A DNA stretch of 64,000 bases. It comes from Trametes villosa. Its lineage: Eukaryota > Basidiomycota > Agaricomycetes > Polyporales > Polyporaceae. Below the pieces are notes generated by a model. The model did no database searches and was not told where the DNA came from. It worked only from the letters and a program-made list of their open reading frames with translations. The DNA is taken from NCBI GenBank assembly GCA_002964805.2, contig PUDQ02000001.1, forward strand, positions 8,146,001 to 8,210,000. Direction: 5' to 3'. Every line of letters begins with the position of its first letter. The first letter of the stretch is position 1. Below, piece by piece: positions 1 through 12,333 of the stretch. A program made the translations under genes and the position numbers.

Positions 1-1239
1 CTATTCCGCATCTCCCCATAAGGGCGGTCGATCGCTTCACCGCACGAGTGCAGGCATCTCCAGAGCTCGCGAAATTGGTCCGCGCACTCTCCATTGCTGA
101 AGAAGTTATGACACTTCCCTTCGGTGTCACTAAGCAGATATCGGCCTCGCTCACAAACCTCGTTCGCGCATCAAACTTTCTGCTATTGCTGGATTTGGAC
201 GAGCGCATCCCCGCAGGCGCGACGAGCCCACTGGAGTATGTGGTACAGACTCTTTTCACCTTCGAAGTCTCCGCTCTGCCTCTCGCTCCGCGCAACTTCC
301 TGAAATTCCCCCACTTGCGAGAACTCGTCCTTCGCGGAGGCCGGGGGACCGAGCTCGACGATGTCCACCCCGACGTGCTGCTCCAGCTCGAGTCTCTGGG
401 TCTCATCGAATCAGGCCCGGACATGTTCCGGCTCTTCTCCTCCATGAGGTGCGCAAATATGATCAGAAGCCTAAAAGTCTTACCCCGCTAACGACCATCT
501 CCCCGAAGTCTGCCCCGCCTACGTGAACTCAAGTTCAGCTTCGAGCTATGCGAGGACGCCCGCGGGTTCCTCGAGGTCCACGGCACCAGGCTTGACATTC
601 TCTCGCTACAGGGGTTGGAAGCGGACCGTGCCGATTCCCACCAGCTGCTATCCCTCTGCCCCAACATCGCCGAGCTGCGTCTAGTAAACCTATATCTTGT
701 GAGTTGCGCGGTAGTAGTACGATCTCTCGTGCAGACGCTCAATCCTCGCGGCAGCCCATTAAGCTGCCGTTCGTAGAGGAATCAGCACGCCATACGGCGC
801 TCAGGAGGGTGGTCTGTCCGCAATTTATCATCGGGTATGTTGTGCGTAAGGACATCGCGAGGGCATGGCACGCTCACCGTCTGCCCACATAACCAGGTCT
901 CCCGGACGACAGCAGGAGGAGTGGAAGCGCTGGGGGGTCTTCGTGGGCTTCCTGAAGGTGTTCAAGCACAAGCTACCCATCCTGGAGGAGTTCCGCATCC
1001 ACAACCTCAAGTGGCCCATGCACGAGTGAGTTCGAATTCCCTACTCCACGACTGCTTCGGGTCATCCACCTCTGTATGCTGATGAACTCCTACCAAGATC
1101 CGATTATTCACATTCGCCGTTCACGCACATCGCTCTGGACTTGCATGAGCTGAACATCGCTCTCGCGGACAAGGACGGAGCGCGGTGGACCAGGTTGGTG
1201 CCGCCGCGGTACCCGCCCCCAGGCCGACTCCATGCATGA
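1..1239 (+). CDS. F-box/LRR-like protein, tandem paralog, 5' truncated by window edge
   Basis: The reading frame is open from base 3, so the 5' end lies outside the window. Exons are about 1-448, 509-698, 755-834, 897-1025 and 1098-1239 (TGA). Each junction has a consensus GT donor and AG acceptor and keeps frame. Every exon aligns with an exon of the gene at 1643-4102, with the same intron phases and an offset of about 2.85 kb. Shared landmarks are LLDLDERIPAG, LAPRNxLKFxHLR, GGRGxELDDVHP, S-LPRLRE and KHKLPxLEEFRI. These are leucine-rich segments as found downstream of an F-box in large agaricomycete families; the F-box itself would be upstream of the window. Such proteins are usually substrate receptors of SCF ubiquitin ligases, which is a family inference. 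No stop interrupts the visible exons, so the copy may be functional. Confidence 0.7.
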
Positions 1240-1642
1240 TGGGGTGCTTCGCCCGGGCATTGTCGAGCATTGGCATTGGCATGTGACCTCACAGCGGCTT
1301 CCATGTAGGCGGAGTAGTAGTTGTCGATTATTGGGCTCATGATCAGGGCGTCGGGGCACCTCTCCCTCTACTCACTGGTTTGATAGCCTACCGTTCAAGT
1401 ACCATCGGTGAGCACGCTCGGAAGTTGTGAATGCACGCAAGTCACCAAGGGAGGTGAATTCGCCCCGTCAAATACCAATAAGGACAACGCGTTGCTGCTC
1501 GTAGGTCACACCTTGCACCCGGGGTCAAGTCAGACTCTTTCCGGCGCTCTCCGCCTTATTGAGCTCCTTGACTGTCACTCATCACTCTCATACTGTAGCC
1601 TCAACAAGCGAGTTCCATAGCGTCAGCGCTGGACTCGCAGTC
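1240..1642. other. Intergenic, between F-box copies
   Basis: About 400 bases between the stop of the first F-box-type copy and the ATG of the second. It should hold the 3' UTR of the first and the promoter of the second. Short open frames here have no coding character. I see no clear TATA box. Confidence 0.5.
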
Positions 1643-4102
1643 ATGACAGATCACATTCCAAACGAGATATGGGCGGATATCTTGTATCGAGCGGTCGCCA
1701 TCCCCACGAAGACTTTCGAGGCATGGAGCACCCCTACCTCGTTTGCAGGGACGCCGAAGTCTTCCGTTACGAACATCCTCCTCGTTTCGGGTCTCTGGTA
1801 CGATCTCGCCGAACCTGCACTCTACGAGTCCGCCATCTTGCGCACGAAGGCACAGGTGCGCCGATTCGCCCGCTCGACGTCCAAAGACTCGGAGAAAGGC
1901 GTGAAGAGGGCTTCACGTGTGCGGCATCTGCGTATCGAGGGTGGTTTCGGCGCATCCCTCATCCGGATACTAGGAGTCGCTCGCGGTATTGTCACCTTGT
2001 TCCTAGGTTTCAACGTAGCTTTGGACGACAGCTTCGTGGGCTTGAAGGGCGCATTGCTACGGATCAACCCATCACGCCTCTTCCTGCAATCCACACCCCA
2101 TTGGCATACGACAAGGCCGAGCACACAGTCTTTTTTCACCGCCGTCGGTGCGGCTCTCCCTGGCTGGACAAACCTAGTGAGCCACGTCATCGCCACCTGG
2201 AATTGTGAATCTCGACTTACTGTATATCAAGAAACGGATAGACACTAGCCCTCAGTTCGTGTTCTGGCCCCAGATGGTGTATCCGCTCAAAGTACTGGTG
2301 GCGCTGGAGGCCATCAGTATGACGGCTTATACGGCCAGTCACGTAGAGATCCTCAACTACATCATCGAGAATTCTTCCGTCCGGTTTATCCAAATCCGGG
2401 ATGGTGCGAACTGGCTTGCCTGGAACTTGAAGAGGCCCAGACCTTACATTCCTCGCGAGAAGTTCGTTCTCGGTGAGGGGAGCAAGTACGTCGGCTCTGC
2501 ACCTACTCTCTGAAGTCGACTAACATGTTGTTGTTCCAGCATGATGCCGTGGGTAGACTTCGCGCTACCTTTTGCGGATCCTCCAGCTCCGAGGGTCAAG
2601 CTTCCTGACCTCCCGGACCAGATTTGGACCCGGATTCTTGGCTTTGCCACCCATGTGCACGGGTATAACTACCTCGATTTGGACGAGGAGCTCATGCGGC
2701 TCTCGGTGGAGGCGAAGGTTAATACGACGCGCCTGCACGTCTTGCTCGTCAATAAACGCTTCTATGTGAGTCAATTCTGAGGAGATGATGTGATGTCCCA
2801 GCCCTTGCTGAAATGCGCACGTCTCAGCGTCTGGGCTTGCCGCACATGTACTCCATACCACATCTCCGTCTGACGACAACCCACGGCTTCGTCGCTCAAG
2901 TGAACTCGTCTCCAGAGCTGGCCAGAATGATCCGCGTACTGCATATTACCAGACAACACAACACCACTCCCAGCGTAGGGATCCTATCCGCCCCGTTGAC
3001 AAATCTCGTCCGCGCAACAGACTCCGGCATCCGGCTTCTATTAGACCTCGACGAGCGCATTCCTGCAGGTACGACGAGCCCGCTCGAGCGCGCGGTGCAG
3101 CACTTCTCCAGGCCTGCCATCCTCGCCCTCGCTCCGCGCAACTTACTGAAATTCGCCCACTTGCGACACCTCACCATCCACGGAGGCCGAGGTGCTGAGC
3201 TCGACGACGTACACCCTGAGGCGCTGCCGCGGCTCGAACGCCTGGGTCTCATCGACCCGGGCCCGGGGATGTTCGGGGTATTCTGTTCCATGAGGTGCGC
3301 AGGTGCTGCCATGCTCTCCTATGTCTCACGCCGCTGACAGCCGTTACCGAAGCCTGCCCCGCCTCCGCGAGTTCCTGTTCAGCACCGAGCCTAACAAGGA
3401 CGTACGCGGATTTCTCGAAGCCCACGGCGCGAAGCTCGACGTGCTCTCGCTGTATGGAGATACGGCGGCCGGTACGGAGGGGTACCCGCTCCTATCGCTC
3501 TGTCCCAACGCTACCGAGCTGCATCTGGTACACTGCGTCAACATTGTGAGTAGCGCGCCGGCAGTGACTATAGTTCCCTGTGGAGACGCTTAACCTCCCC
3601 GGCAGCCCGACAAGTTGCCGTTCGTAGCGGCTGAATCGGCACCCCATACGGCGCTGCGGAGGGTAGTCTGCCCGTCGTTTAGAATTGGGTATGTTACGTC
3701 CGAGAGGCATTCCACAGCAGAATAGCACGCTCACTTCTCGCTCCGCAGGGTCCCGGGACGACAGAAAGAGGAATGGAAACGCTGGGACGCCTTGATCCGC
3801 TTCCTGGAGCCGCACAAGCACAAGCTGCCCGCGCTCGAGGAATTCCGCATCTTCCACCTCCAGTGGCCTTTGCACGAGTGAGTCCTCCGCGGTACATGAT
3901 TGGGCTCGACTTCATCAGATCCTGAGGCTTTCTGAGCAGATCCGAGTATTGCTCGTCGCCTTTCGTGCATCTCGCGCAGGACTTGCATGCACTAGGCATC
4001 GCATTCGCGGACAGGGACGGGACGCGATGGACGAGGCTCGCATCGACGCGGTACCCGGTCCCGAGGCCGACCTCTTGGGTGACGTTTTCTCTATTTATCT
4101 AA
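1643..4102 (+). CDS. F-box/LRR-like protein, possibly two fused F-box units
   Basis: The ATG at 1643 opens MTDHIPNEIWADILYRAV, an F-box-like start. Exons are about 1643-2176, 2232 (or 2256)-2485, 2540-2765, 2828-3294, 3356-3545, 3606-3688, 3749-3877 and 3940-4102 (TAA), all in frame. A second F-box-like segment (LPDQIWTRILGFA, then NKRFY joined to RLGLPHMYSIPHL) begins just after the 2486-2539 intron. That intron has a GTACGT donor, a CTAAC branch and a TTGTTCCAG acceptor. If it is not spliced, the first unit stops at 2513 and a second gene starts at the ATG at 2541, leaving only 27 bases for 3' end and promoter; one transcript is therefore more likely. The C-terminal half is the tandem copy of the gene at 1-1239. 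Likely role: SCF substrate adaptor, target unknown. The exact start of exon 2 is uncertain because both acceptors keep frame. Confidence 0.65.
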
Positions 4103-4316
4103 ACGAGAATGTGTCCACGGAATACGGGGAATATCGTAACAGGGCATGATAGATCAGAACGGTTCTCGTTAAGCGTTAAAAGGCGAGGTAGGTACATGTA
4201 TAGGGTGCAGAGATAAGAAGTACTAATAAGGCGGGGAGTGCAGTACAATCATGAAGCTTCGTCATACATTCTACAGGCGTCGTAAGATAGTCGTTACCGT
4301 GAGCAATCTCGAGATA

Positions 4317-6156
4317 TCACTCGGCCTGGGCGTCGCCGTTGTGCGGCTGCCGCTGCGTGACGGCCTGCTGTGGGAGCTCGACCTCGGAGATGGAGGGCGA
4401 GAGCGCCTTGTGCGAGAGGTTGGGGGACGTCGAGACGGTGGTGAGGTCGTCGTCGCTTTGTGGGCCGAAGGTGGGGCTCGAGCGTTCTGAGCGAGCGTTG
4501 ACCTCCGCGAGCTCCTTGCGCAAAGCTTCGAGCTCGCGCTCAAATCTGCACAACGTAGTTAGCGCCAATATCTAGCGCCAGGCTGAACAACACTTACTTG
4601 CGGCCGAAGACTTCGATGTAGAAACCTCCGCCGTTCCATACGCTCACTGCGAACAGCAAGAGGACGTACGCAGCGCTCCAGAATGCGCTGTCGTACAAGA
4701 CGAAGACGGCGGGAAGCTCCGTAATGACCGAGTACGCTGTAAAAGGTGAGCATACATGAGACGAGCATCAGGACCGGAGCTTACCCAGCTGTCCGAGCAT
4801 GAAGGCGGCCTCGCGATACTGAGGCGGAATTCTCGAGAGCGCCCGACCAATTGCGCCTCGCTTGTCATTGAGCAGGAAGGTGAAGGATGTGATTCTCTGT
4901 CCTGACTGGACCTTGGCGCGGCGATCAATGAGAACAAACTGGTACTCGAGTGAGCATGATTATAAATGCTAGAGGCGCGTCCAGACGCACCTTCCAGTAC
5001 AGAAGCTGCCAGATGAGGTCTAAAGATAACGTTAGTATGAGTCGTAAATCTACTATAGAAACTAGAGGTGTCATACAGATGATAGCGCTCAACAGGAGCG
5101 CCTTAAATGGCTGCAAGTGCTTGACATCCCGAAGCGCGGGGAACCGCTCCTCGGCGCCAGGATACCAGTGCCTTGTCATGATGTCAGTTGTGAGGTCAAT
5201 GCGCGTGTGCGCAGTAATCGTACCGGATGACGGAGAAGACGAGGGGCGGATAGATGTGGATGAACAACGAGGTAACTTTATCCCAGTCGTGGAAGACGAG
5301 ACTGTTTCTCCATGTGATTACCGCACTGGCAAGCGACCCAAGAGATAGGCAATAACAAGCGACAAAGAGAGCCGGGCTACCCGGTAGAACCCAGAGGTAA
5401 ACCAGATCGAGGATGCTGCAGTAATAGCACAGGTCGAACAGGAAGTAGTGCCAGGCGCGTTTCTTGTACATGTATACGCGTAAGGGAAGATAGTAGGCGG
5501 CCTGGACGGAGTACGCGACGTGAACCCATCTGTGTGTTTCATAGTCAGTGATATTGCACCCGAAGACTGAACTTGGTCATACTCTGGAGCCAACGCGAAG
5601 AGCAGGGCGGTGACGAGCAAAGACATTACCGCGAGGAAGAACGTGACCTTCTCGCGGGTGCGGATCACCTTTGCGGAGTGCCACGTCTGGGTAATTGCCA
5701 GCAAACGTTGGGAAACCTGGGTATGACAGCAGATGAGACGGAGTCCGAACGTGCGAGCAAACACGTTCGTACCTTCAGCTTGTACTTCTGCAGGTCGCGC
5801 TCGAGCTGGACGCTGGACGCAATCTTGAACCTGCCGTCCTTGAGCACGTCCTTCTTGATATCGTTCAGCGTTTCCTCGGCGCGCATCTTGAGGCGGTCGC
5901 TGGTCTTTGCGAGGTTCCGCTGGAGGAGATCGAGGTGGGAGTCGAAGTACGTCTCCATTGTGTCTGTTTTGACGCGTCAGGACGCGTTTTGCTAAGCCAT
6001 AGATTGCCACGTACCAAGCAGCGTGAACCCGCTGGCCCAGTCCGAAATGTCGTCGCGCTTGAACCGTTCGAAGGGGACGGAGAACACGCCGGAGCTGCTG
6101 TCGTTGCGACGCAGGCCCGGCGGGGAGGGTGGCCGCGAGGGCGTTGGTGTGGCCAT
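4317..6156 (-). CDS. GPC1: Glycerophosphocholine acyltransferase 1 (GPC1, DUF2838 family)
   Basis: Nine exons on the minus strand can be joined in frame: 6156-6015, 5963-5773, 5716-5583, 5529-5224, 5171-5077, 5019-4991, 4944-4785, 4736-4598 and 4545-4317. They give 474 residues. The N-terminus is proline-rich, followed by a charged helical region (METYFDSHLDLL) and several membrane segments. The family signature NSLVFHDWDKVTSLFIHIYPP... lies in the fourth exon, followed by HWYPGAEERFP. The C-terminus is a coiled-coil (FERELEALRKELAEV) plus a Ser-rich tail. Family knowledge: Gpc1 acylates glycerophosphocholine with acyl-CoA to make lyso-PC in ER-type membranes, the first step of PC remodelling. 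It lies head to head with ISU1. An ALE1-like gene that could take the next step is at 21352-23420. Length is close to the yeast enzyme. Confidence 0.88.
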
Positions 6157-6514
6157 TATCGTCGTGAGTGCTGCGGGTCGGGACAATGAGGATGAGGAGG
6201 ACGTGGTCAAAGCGGAAGAGGAGATGAGGACGAATGTGCGCGCGGGTGGCTCGAGTGACGATTCGCCTCGACTCGCACACCCCGCACCCCATATCCGGAA
6301 ATTACGCTTACCTAAGCGGCGGTGACGCGCAGCGATCGCGACGGGCGCTCGCGCGCCAACTGTGCACGTGATGTGACGTGCCGAAGCGGGCGCCACGTGG
6401 GGGGATTGGAGGACGGGTCGCCGTGCTTATACACGGCCGACGCAATCGCACGGCCGGAGTCAACGCTCGCCCTTTCGCCCGCTCGCTCCCACCGCACCCT
6501 CACCTCCAACCGCC
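6157..6514. promoter_or_regulatory. Divergent promoter, GPC1 / ISU1
   Basis: 358 bases separate the two start codons. There is an A/T-poor CG-rich stretch, a TATA-like CTTATACAC near 6424-6432 (about 85 bases before the ISU1 ATG), and a pyrimidine-rich leader before 6515. No clear shared operator is visible. Confidence 0.5.
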
Positions 6515-7264
6515 ATGTTCCGCTCGACGATCGCAAAGTCTCTCGCCAACGCCTCTCCCCGCGCGTCCGTGCGCGCCGCCAGGCCCGTTCTGGCTCGCGC
6601 ATATCACGAGAAGGTCATCTCGCACTACGAGCAGCCCAGAAACGTACGTCTCGACCCGCCTCGACTTTCGTATGTTTTCGTGTTATCAGATAACTCACCC
6701 CCTCCCCCCCTCCAGGTCGGCTCGCTCCCCAAGAACGACCCTAATGTCGGTACAGGCCTCGTCGGCGCGCCTGCGTAAGTCCTGCGTCTCTGTCCTTTGT
6801 GTCGCCGTCGCCGTCGGCTGACCCCTATCCGCGTCACCAGGTGCGGCGATGTCATGAAGCTCCAAATCAAGGTCGACGAAAACGGCATCATCTCCGACGT
6901 CAAGTTCAAGACGTTCGGATGCGGGAGTGCCATCGCGTCCAGCTCGTATATGACCGAGCGCGTCAAGGGCCTCTCGCTCGAGGACGCTGAAAAAATCAAG
7001 AACACCGAGATTGCCAAGGAGCTCTGCTTGCCGCCCGTCAAGCTCCACTGCTCCAGTACGTCTCCACCGACCCTACCTGATTGCGCCAGAGGCTGACCAT
7101 TCTTCCCCGTAGTGCTCGCTGAGGACGCCATCCGGTCAGCTATTCGCGACTACCGGACAAAGCGCACTAAGGCCGGTGAGCCGAAGAAGGCCGGCTTCAT
7201 CGACGTCTCCCAGAGCGCAGCAACAGGCGAAACCGTCGCCACGGCGCATCCCCCGACGTCGTAA
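6515..7264 (+). CDS. ISU1: Iron-sulfur cluster assembly scaffold ISU1
   Basis: Four exons, 6515-6643, 6716-6774, 6841-7055 and 7113-7264, encode 184 residues. The first 28 or so residues are Arg/Ser/Ala-rich with no acidic residue, a typical mitochondrial presequence, followed by [19 protein letters not shown]. The three conserved cysteines are in [22 protein letters not shown] and KLHCSMLAE. The LPPVK motif that binds the Hsp70 partner is present just before the last cysteine. Family knowledge: IscU/Isu proteins build Fe-S clusters in the matrix with Nfs1, frataxin and ferredoxin. The C-terminal tail of about 30 residues after YRTKR is longer than in IscU and low in complexity. Start choice rests on the presequence and the context CCGCCATG. 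Confidence 0.96.
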
Positions 7265-7418
7265 AATGTCGTAGTCCTCCCCGTTGCATGCTTCCTTCAC
7301 GGTCACCCTGTATTACTATCCACGCATTTGCATACCGTACCCTCATCGCATTATACATCTCTCTTAACTAGCAAATCACAAGGCATCGTGCGCGAATAGT
7401 GATGAACAAGAATGCCGT

Positions 7419-9504
7419 CTACTTCTGCGTACTGGTGCCTTTCTGCCCGACGAACGAGAAGGTGCCGTTCGAGAACCAACGCTCGTTTGCTTCCTTCACA
7501 CGCTGCGCAGCAGCAGAACGGTTCGTCAACTCGAAGCCTGTTATAGAGCGCGTGAGTGTCTATTCGTGCGTGCACATATTCCCAAGACATACCCTGAACA
7601 GGAGTGACTGTCAGCGAAGTCGCCGTCCCGGACGTCGCCGTGCCGCTCTGCGCAGCCTTCGTGAGCGCGGCGACGCGCAGCTTGTTCGCCTTTGACAATT
7701 TGGCTACGGACGATCGGCATCAGCAAACGCGCATACAGCGCGGCACGACCGTAGAAGCCGTCAGGAGGAGCTGACGTACCGCGACTCTTCGCCTCGCCGA
7801 CGTTCGCGCGCACCTTGCCGGTGCCAATCATGCCGAGGCCCTTCGTCTGGTCGAACGCGCCGACCTCCTCCTCGGCCTCGCCGAACGCCATGCGGTTCTG
7901 CAGCTTGCGCAACTCGGTCTGCGCGTACGCCTCCTTCGCCTTGCGCGCCCTAGAAGGATACGCGGAGTCAGTTGCAGCGTAGGGTGAAATGAAATGCGCG
8001 AGGTGCATACCGCTTGCCACCACGCCGCTTCTTCGGGCCGTCGTTGGGGATGGGCAGCGCCTTTGTGATCTTGCTTGGAGGGGGTGCGGCGAGGCGGTCG
8101 ATGTGCTTCTCGATCTTTTCTCGCAGCTGCTGACCATAGGAGCCTAGTGGAACGCGTGAGCTCGGGGGGCTAGACATATTTCGTGAATCACACTGACCAT
8201 CTCTGCGCTGCCTCTCCAAATCCATTCGCGCAGCCAAAGCGCACTTCGCTCCGACCGTGCGCTGCACTTTCATGCGATACTCGGGCGGTGTTTGCTGCAC
8301 AGGCTCAGACTGGAAGACAAATCCCGTGTGGCGCCGTTGGGTAACCGAGGAGAACCCGGCAGCGATCTTTTTCTGTGCTCCGAGCAGCTGCACGATCTTC
8401 CAGTTAGCTCGAGCGCGTCGTTGCACGGGATGCAGGACGTACGTGGACGTTACACGCCGGCATTTTGGCGATCCCTGACAAACCGCCAGCGACACCGAGC
8501 AGTTTCGCGGCTGTGGTGGTACCGACGATAGCGGATAGGTTGGGTGCAAGGATATTCATTCGTGAGCTGACGTACATGAAAATCTGCGCAAACGCTGAGT
8601 GTTCGTCGCGCAGAACAGGGGAAGTGGACGCGTACCTTCTTCCGGGCCTCCTCCAGGCGGTCCGCGAGATCGCACGCGCGCTCGACGGCCTTCCAGTCGG
8701 AGTCCGTGAGAGGCTGCCCCGAGGTTGTGGTTGCGGTAACGAGGACACTCATGATGATGGCGGGAGGGAGGACGCCTTGCAGGTTGACCTTGGTCGGGTC
8801 TTCTGAGTTCCCCAGGGCTCGAACGGAGCGAATGTACATCGCAGGGTCCGCGACCAGTTGTTCCAGCTCGGGGAATTTGGGCGCGTAGTGGTCACGAATG
8901 AACTGGGAGGCTATTAGTAGGGCTCGAAGGGAACGCGGTGGGTACATACCTTGTGTACGACCATGATCTCGTTATCGACGTCTACTGACAGGTTGTTGGC
9001 CTGGACAATGAGGTTGTACTCCGGGTTGGAATGGGTGGGCATGGCCATCTGCTCTGGCGTGCTGGGGTTGGCCTGGTATTTCTCGATTTCCTATAGAAAT
9101 GTCAGCAGTATTCCTCACTCCAGTAGATTGAAGCATACCTTGAGAATGTCGTTCATACGCTTGCTCCCTTCCAACCTGGCCACCTTCCGGACATCATCCA
9201 CCTTGCCCAGTTCCATCCGCTGCACCTCGTCCGCATCGAGCTCTTCTGCAGGCTTCATGCCTCCCTCCAGCACCAAACTCCCAACAGCTCTATCCTCGTC
9301 CTCGCCGCCCTCCTCGCCCTCCGCATCGGACATCTCGTCGTCCGATCCAGACGCCTTGCGCTTCACTCCCGCAGCTACCGCTGAGGACGACCCGCTCGCC
9401 TCGGGCTGCTGCTCCTCTGTCTGGTCTTCATTGTTCCCAAAGTCACCCTCGTCGTCGGACAGGCCCTCTAGGTCTGCGAGAAGTTCGTCGGCAAGGGAGC
9501 TCAT
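7419..9504 (-). CDS. PRP31: U4/U6 snRNP splicing factor PRP31
   Basis: Nine exons in frame: 9504-9139, 9090-8950, 8902-8636, 8583-8443, 8387-8198, 8143-8011, 7949-7780, 7703-7593 and 7537-7419. They give 545 residues, near the family length. The N-terminus is acidic ([13 protein letters not shown]). The NOP domain follows, with [34 protein letters not shown] and [13 protein letters not shown], then HLLGAQKK and the [15 protein letters not shown] region. The C-terminal domain has [18 protein letters not shown] and [16 protein letters not shown]. Family knowledge: Prp31 binds the 15.5K-U4 snRNA complex and holds the U4/U6.U5 tri-snRNP together. The gene is head to head with the methylcrotonyl-CoA carboxylase gene. 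All nine introns are 45-66 bases, so the splicing factor is itself heavily spliced. Confidence 0.96.
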
Positions 9505-9961
9505 AGTGCAGATGGACGTGAAGCTCGCGTGAAGCAGAGAGGTAATGAGCGAGCAAGCGCCCGTTGCCGCCCATGGTACCGTGCCGTTTCGGGTGACCAT
9601 AGCGTAGGGTTTACCGATCACTTTTCCCCGCATTCCAGTCTGGAGACGCGCCGGGACGCGAATGAGCATGGGATCGCTTCCTCGTTACAACCACTACGTA
9701 CACATGGGTTGATCTCACGCTCTCAAGTTCGGGCAGTAAGTACCCATGTCGACAGAAGAGTGAGCATGAGCAAGGCGATGTCATCACAGAAATGCGGGGA
9801 AAGAAGCGCGCAGGGTCGCGTCTGCTCAGCTGACCCTCCGCGCTCGCCACCGCGTCCATGTTCCGGGCGAGCGAGCATATAAGCCTCTCGCGTTGACCAC
9901 GTACTGCACATCACCCGCCTCCCTTTCATCTTCTCGTCTGCCCTAGGGAAGTACTCATATC
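9505..9961. promoter_or_regulatory. Divergent promoter, PRP31 / MCC beta
   Basis: 457 bases between the two ATGs. A TATA-like CATATAAG at 9876-9883 lies about 80 bases before the MCC beta start at 9962, followed by a C/T-rich leader. No equally clear element faces PRP31. Confidence 0.55.
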
Positions 9962-12192
9962 ATGCGGTTTGCGACGAGCTCCATCCGGGTCGCTCGAAGG
10001 AGCCTGGCAGCGAGCGGGAAGAGGTCCTACCATCCGTCTGTGCTCCCCTCGCTCATCTCGACCGCCTCGCCCGAGTTCAAGGCAAAGACCGAGTCTATGG
10101 ATGCACTGGTGGCCGATCTCGAAGGCAAGTTGGCCAAGGTCAGACAGGGCGGCGGTGCGAAAGCAGCAGAGCGGATGAGAAGCAAGGGGAAGAAGCTTCC
10201 GCGCGAGAGGTCTGTACTACCCCTCGTTGCTCCTGCCAGGATGGGGAGCTGAACGAAACACACAAGGCTAGCCCTGCTATTAGACCCGCATACACCTTTT
10301 CTTGAGCTGTCGTCGCTAGCAGCGCACGAAGTCTACAAGGAGGACGTACCTGCTGCGGGTATCATCACAGGCATTGGTCGTATATCTGGCCGAGAGTGCG
10401 TGGTGGTAGTCAATGATGCCACCGTTAAGGGTGGTTCCTACTACCCATTAACAGTACGTACTAATTCTTACTCGTTTACAAGGAAACTGACTGACTGACA
10501 TGCGGTTTAGGTTAAGAAGCACCTCCGTGCTCAGGAGGTTGCAAGAGAGCATGGCCTACCATGTGTATACGTAGGTGAGTGGGCTCGTTCGCTCTGCGTG
10601 CAATTGCCTGGCTGACATGATCTTCGTGTGCAGTGGAGTCGGGAGGCGCGGCCTTGCCTCACCAAGCAAACGTGAGGGAGCGTCCATCATGAGCCAACAG
10701 GAATACGCTCAACACTCTGTCGCAGGTCTTCCCTGACAAGGAGCATTTCGGGCGCATATTTTATAACATGGCCCAAATGTCCGCTCTAGGTATCCCACAG
10801 ATTGCCATCGTCCATGGTATATCAGTCGCTGGTACGTCCATAAGCAACCATCCCGGCATGCGGTGCTGACGGCCCCATTCGCGAAGGTGGTGCCTATGTA
10901 CCAGCTATGGCAGACGAGAACATCATCGTCCGGGAACAGGGCCGTATCTTCCTCGCGGGCCCGCCCCTCGTCAAAGCCGCGACAGGCGAAGAGGTGGACG
11001 AGGAGACGCTCGGCGGGGGCCAGATGCATTCCTCAGAGAGCGGCGTGACTGACCATCTCGCGCGGGATGACGAGCATGCCATTGCCATTGCACGGGGCAT
11101 AGTGAGCGACCTTGGCAAGGCTGGTGGACGGGAAGTGCCTGTAAGTCCATCCCACACCATGCGAGTTGACCATGCTTACAGGCAGTACAGCCTCCAGTAA
11201 CTCCAGAGAATCCATTATACCCCGCACACGAGCTGCACGGGATCGTCGGCACCGACCTGCGGCAAGCCTTCGACATGCGCGACGTGATCGCGCGGATAGT
11301 CGACGGCAGCCGCTTCCGCGAGTTCAAGAAGGAATACGGCACGACCATCGTCACCGTACGTACCACCTACCCTCTCCACAGCCTCCTCTCTCAACACGTG
11401 AACTCTGCAGGGCTTCGCGCACCTGCACGGCTACCCCGTCGGGATCGTCGCGAACAACGGCATCCTGTTCTCGCAGTCCGCGCTCAAGGCGACGCACTTC
11501 ATCGAGCTGTGCTCGCAGCGGCAGATTCCGCTGCTCTTCCTCGTCAACGTCACCGGCTACATGGTCGGCTCGAAGGCGGAGAAGGGCGGCATCGCGAAGG
11601 ACGGCGCGAAGATGGTCCGCGCCGTCGCCACCGCGGATGTGCCCAAGCTCACTGTCATCGTTGGCGGTAGCTACGGCGCTGGGAATTATGGTGCGTCCGG
11701 TGGCTTGATTTTGAATGAGGATGCTGACTAGGGGGTAGGAATGTGCGGCCGTGCATATTCTCCCAGATTCCTGTGGATGTGGCCGGTACGTCAACAATTG
11801 ATGCCGTGCATCATCTGGACGTAAATCTCACTTGCTCTTCAGAATGCCAAGGTTTCCGTCATGGGTCCTGGACAGCTTTCGCAGGTCATGGCGACCGTAT
11901 CGAAGTACGAGAGAAATCACTTCGCCAACTGTCGACGTACGCTCACAACATTTATAGGGATCCTACGAAGCACAGCACCCTCAAGGACGAGATCGAGGAG
12001 CAATCCACCGCGCTGTACGCGTCCGCACGCCTCTGGGACGACGGCATCATCAAGCCGACGGACACAAGAGACACGCTTGGCCTCGCGCTCGCGCTGGCAG
12101 CACGGGAACGCGGAGGGAAGGGCGCGTCGAGTCGCGCTGGTGCTACAACTTGGGACGGTGATGGCAAGGGTTTCGGCGTGTTCAGGATGTAA
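9962..12192 (+). CDS. 3-methylcrotonyl-CoA carboxylase beta subunit
   Basis: The start [26 protein letters not shown] is a mitochondrial presequence. Joined exons read through the carboxyltransferase fold: [140 protein letters not shown] and [17 protein letters not shown]. These are hallmarks of MCC beta rather than propionyl-CoA carboxylase. Family knowledge: with the biotin-bearing alpha subunit it carboxylates 3-methylcrotonyl-CoA in mitochondrial leucine breakdown. No alpha subunit gene is in this window. Introns are short; that between the first two exons joins GAG AG to G CTA. The last residues before the TAA are GFGVFRM. Start chosen for the presequence and the nearby TATA-like box. 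Confidence 0.95.
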
Positions 12193-12333
12193 GCCTAGAC
12201 GACATAGGACTCGCGTGGCCACGGGACACGCCGATGGACCACGGCACTTCGATGTATATTACCATGTGTACTTGCAACAGGTTACAACTATTTTGACTCT
12301 TCTTCCGTTCCTCCGTCGTTCAATGCGGTGGTG

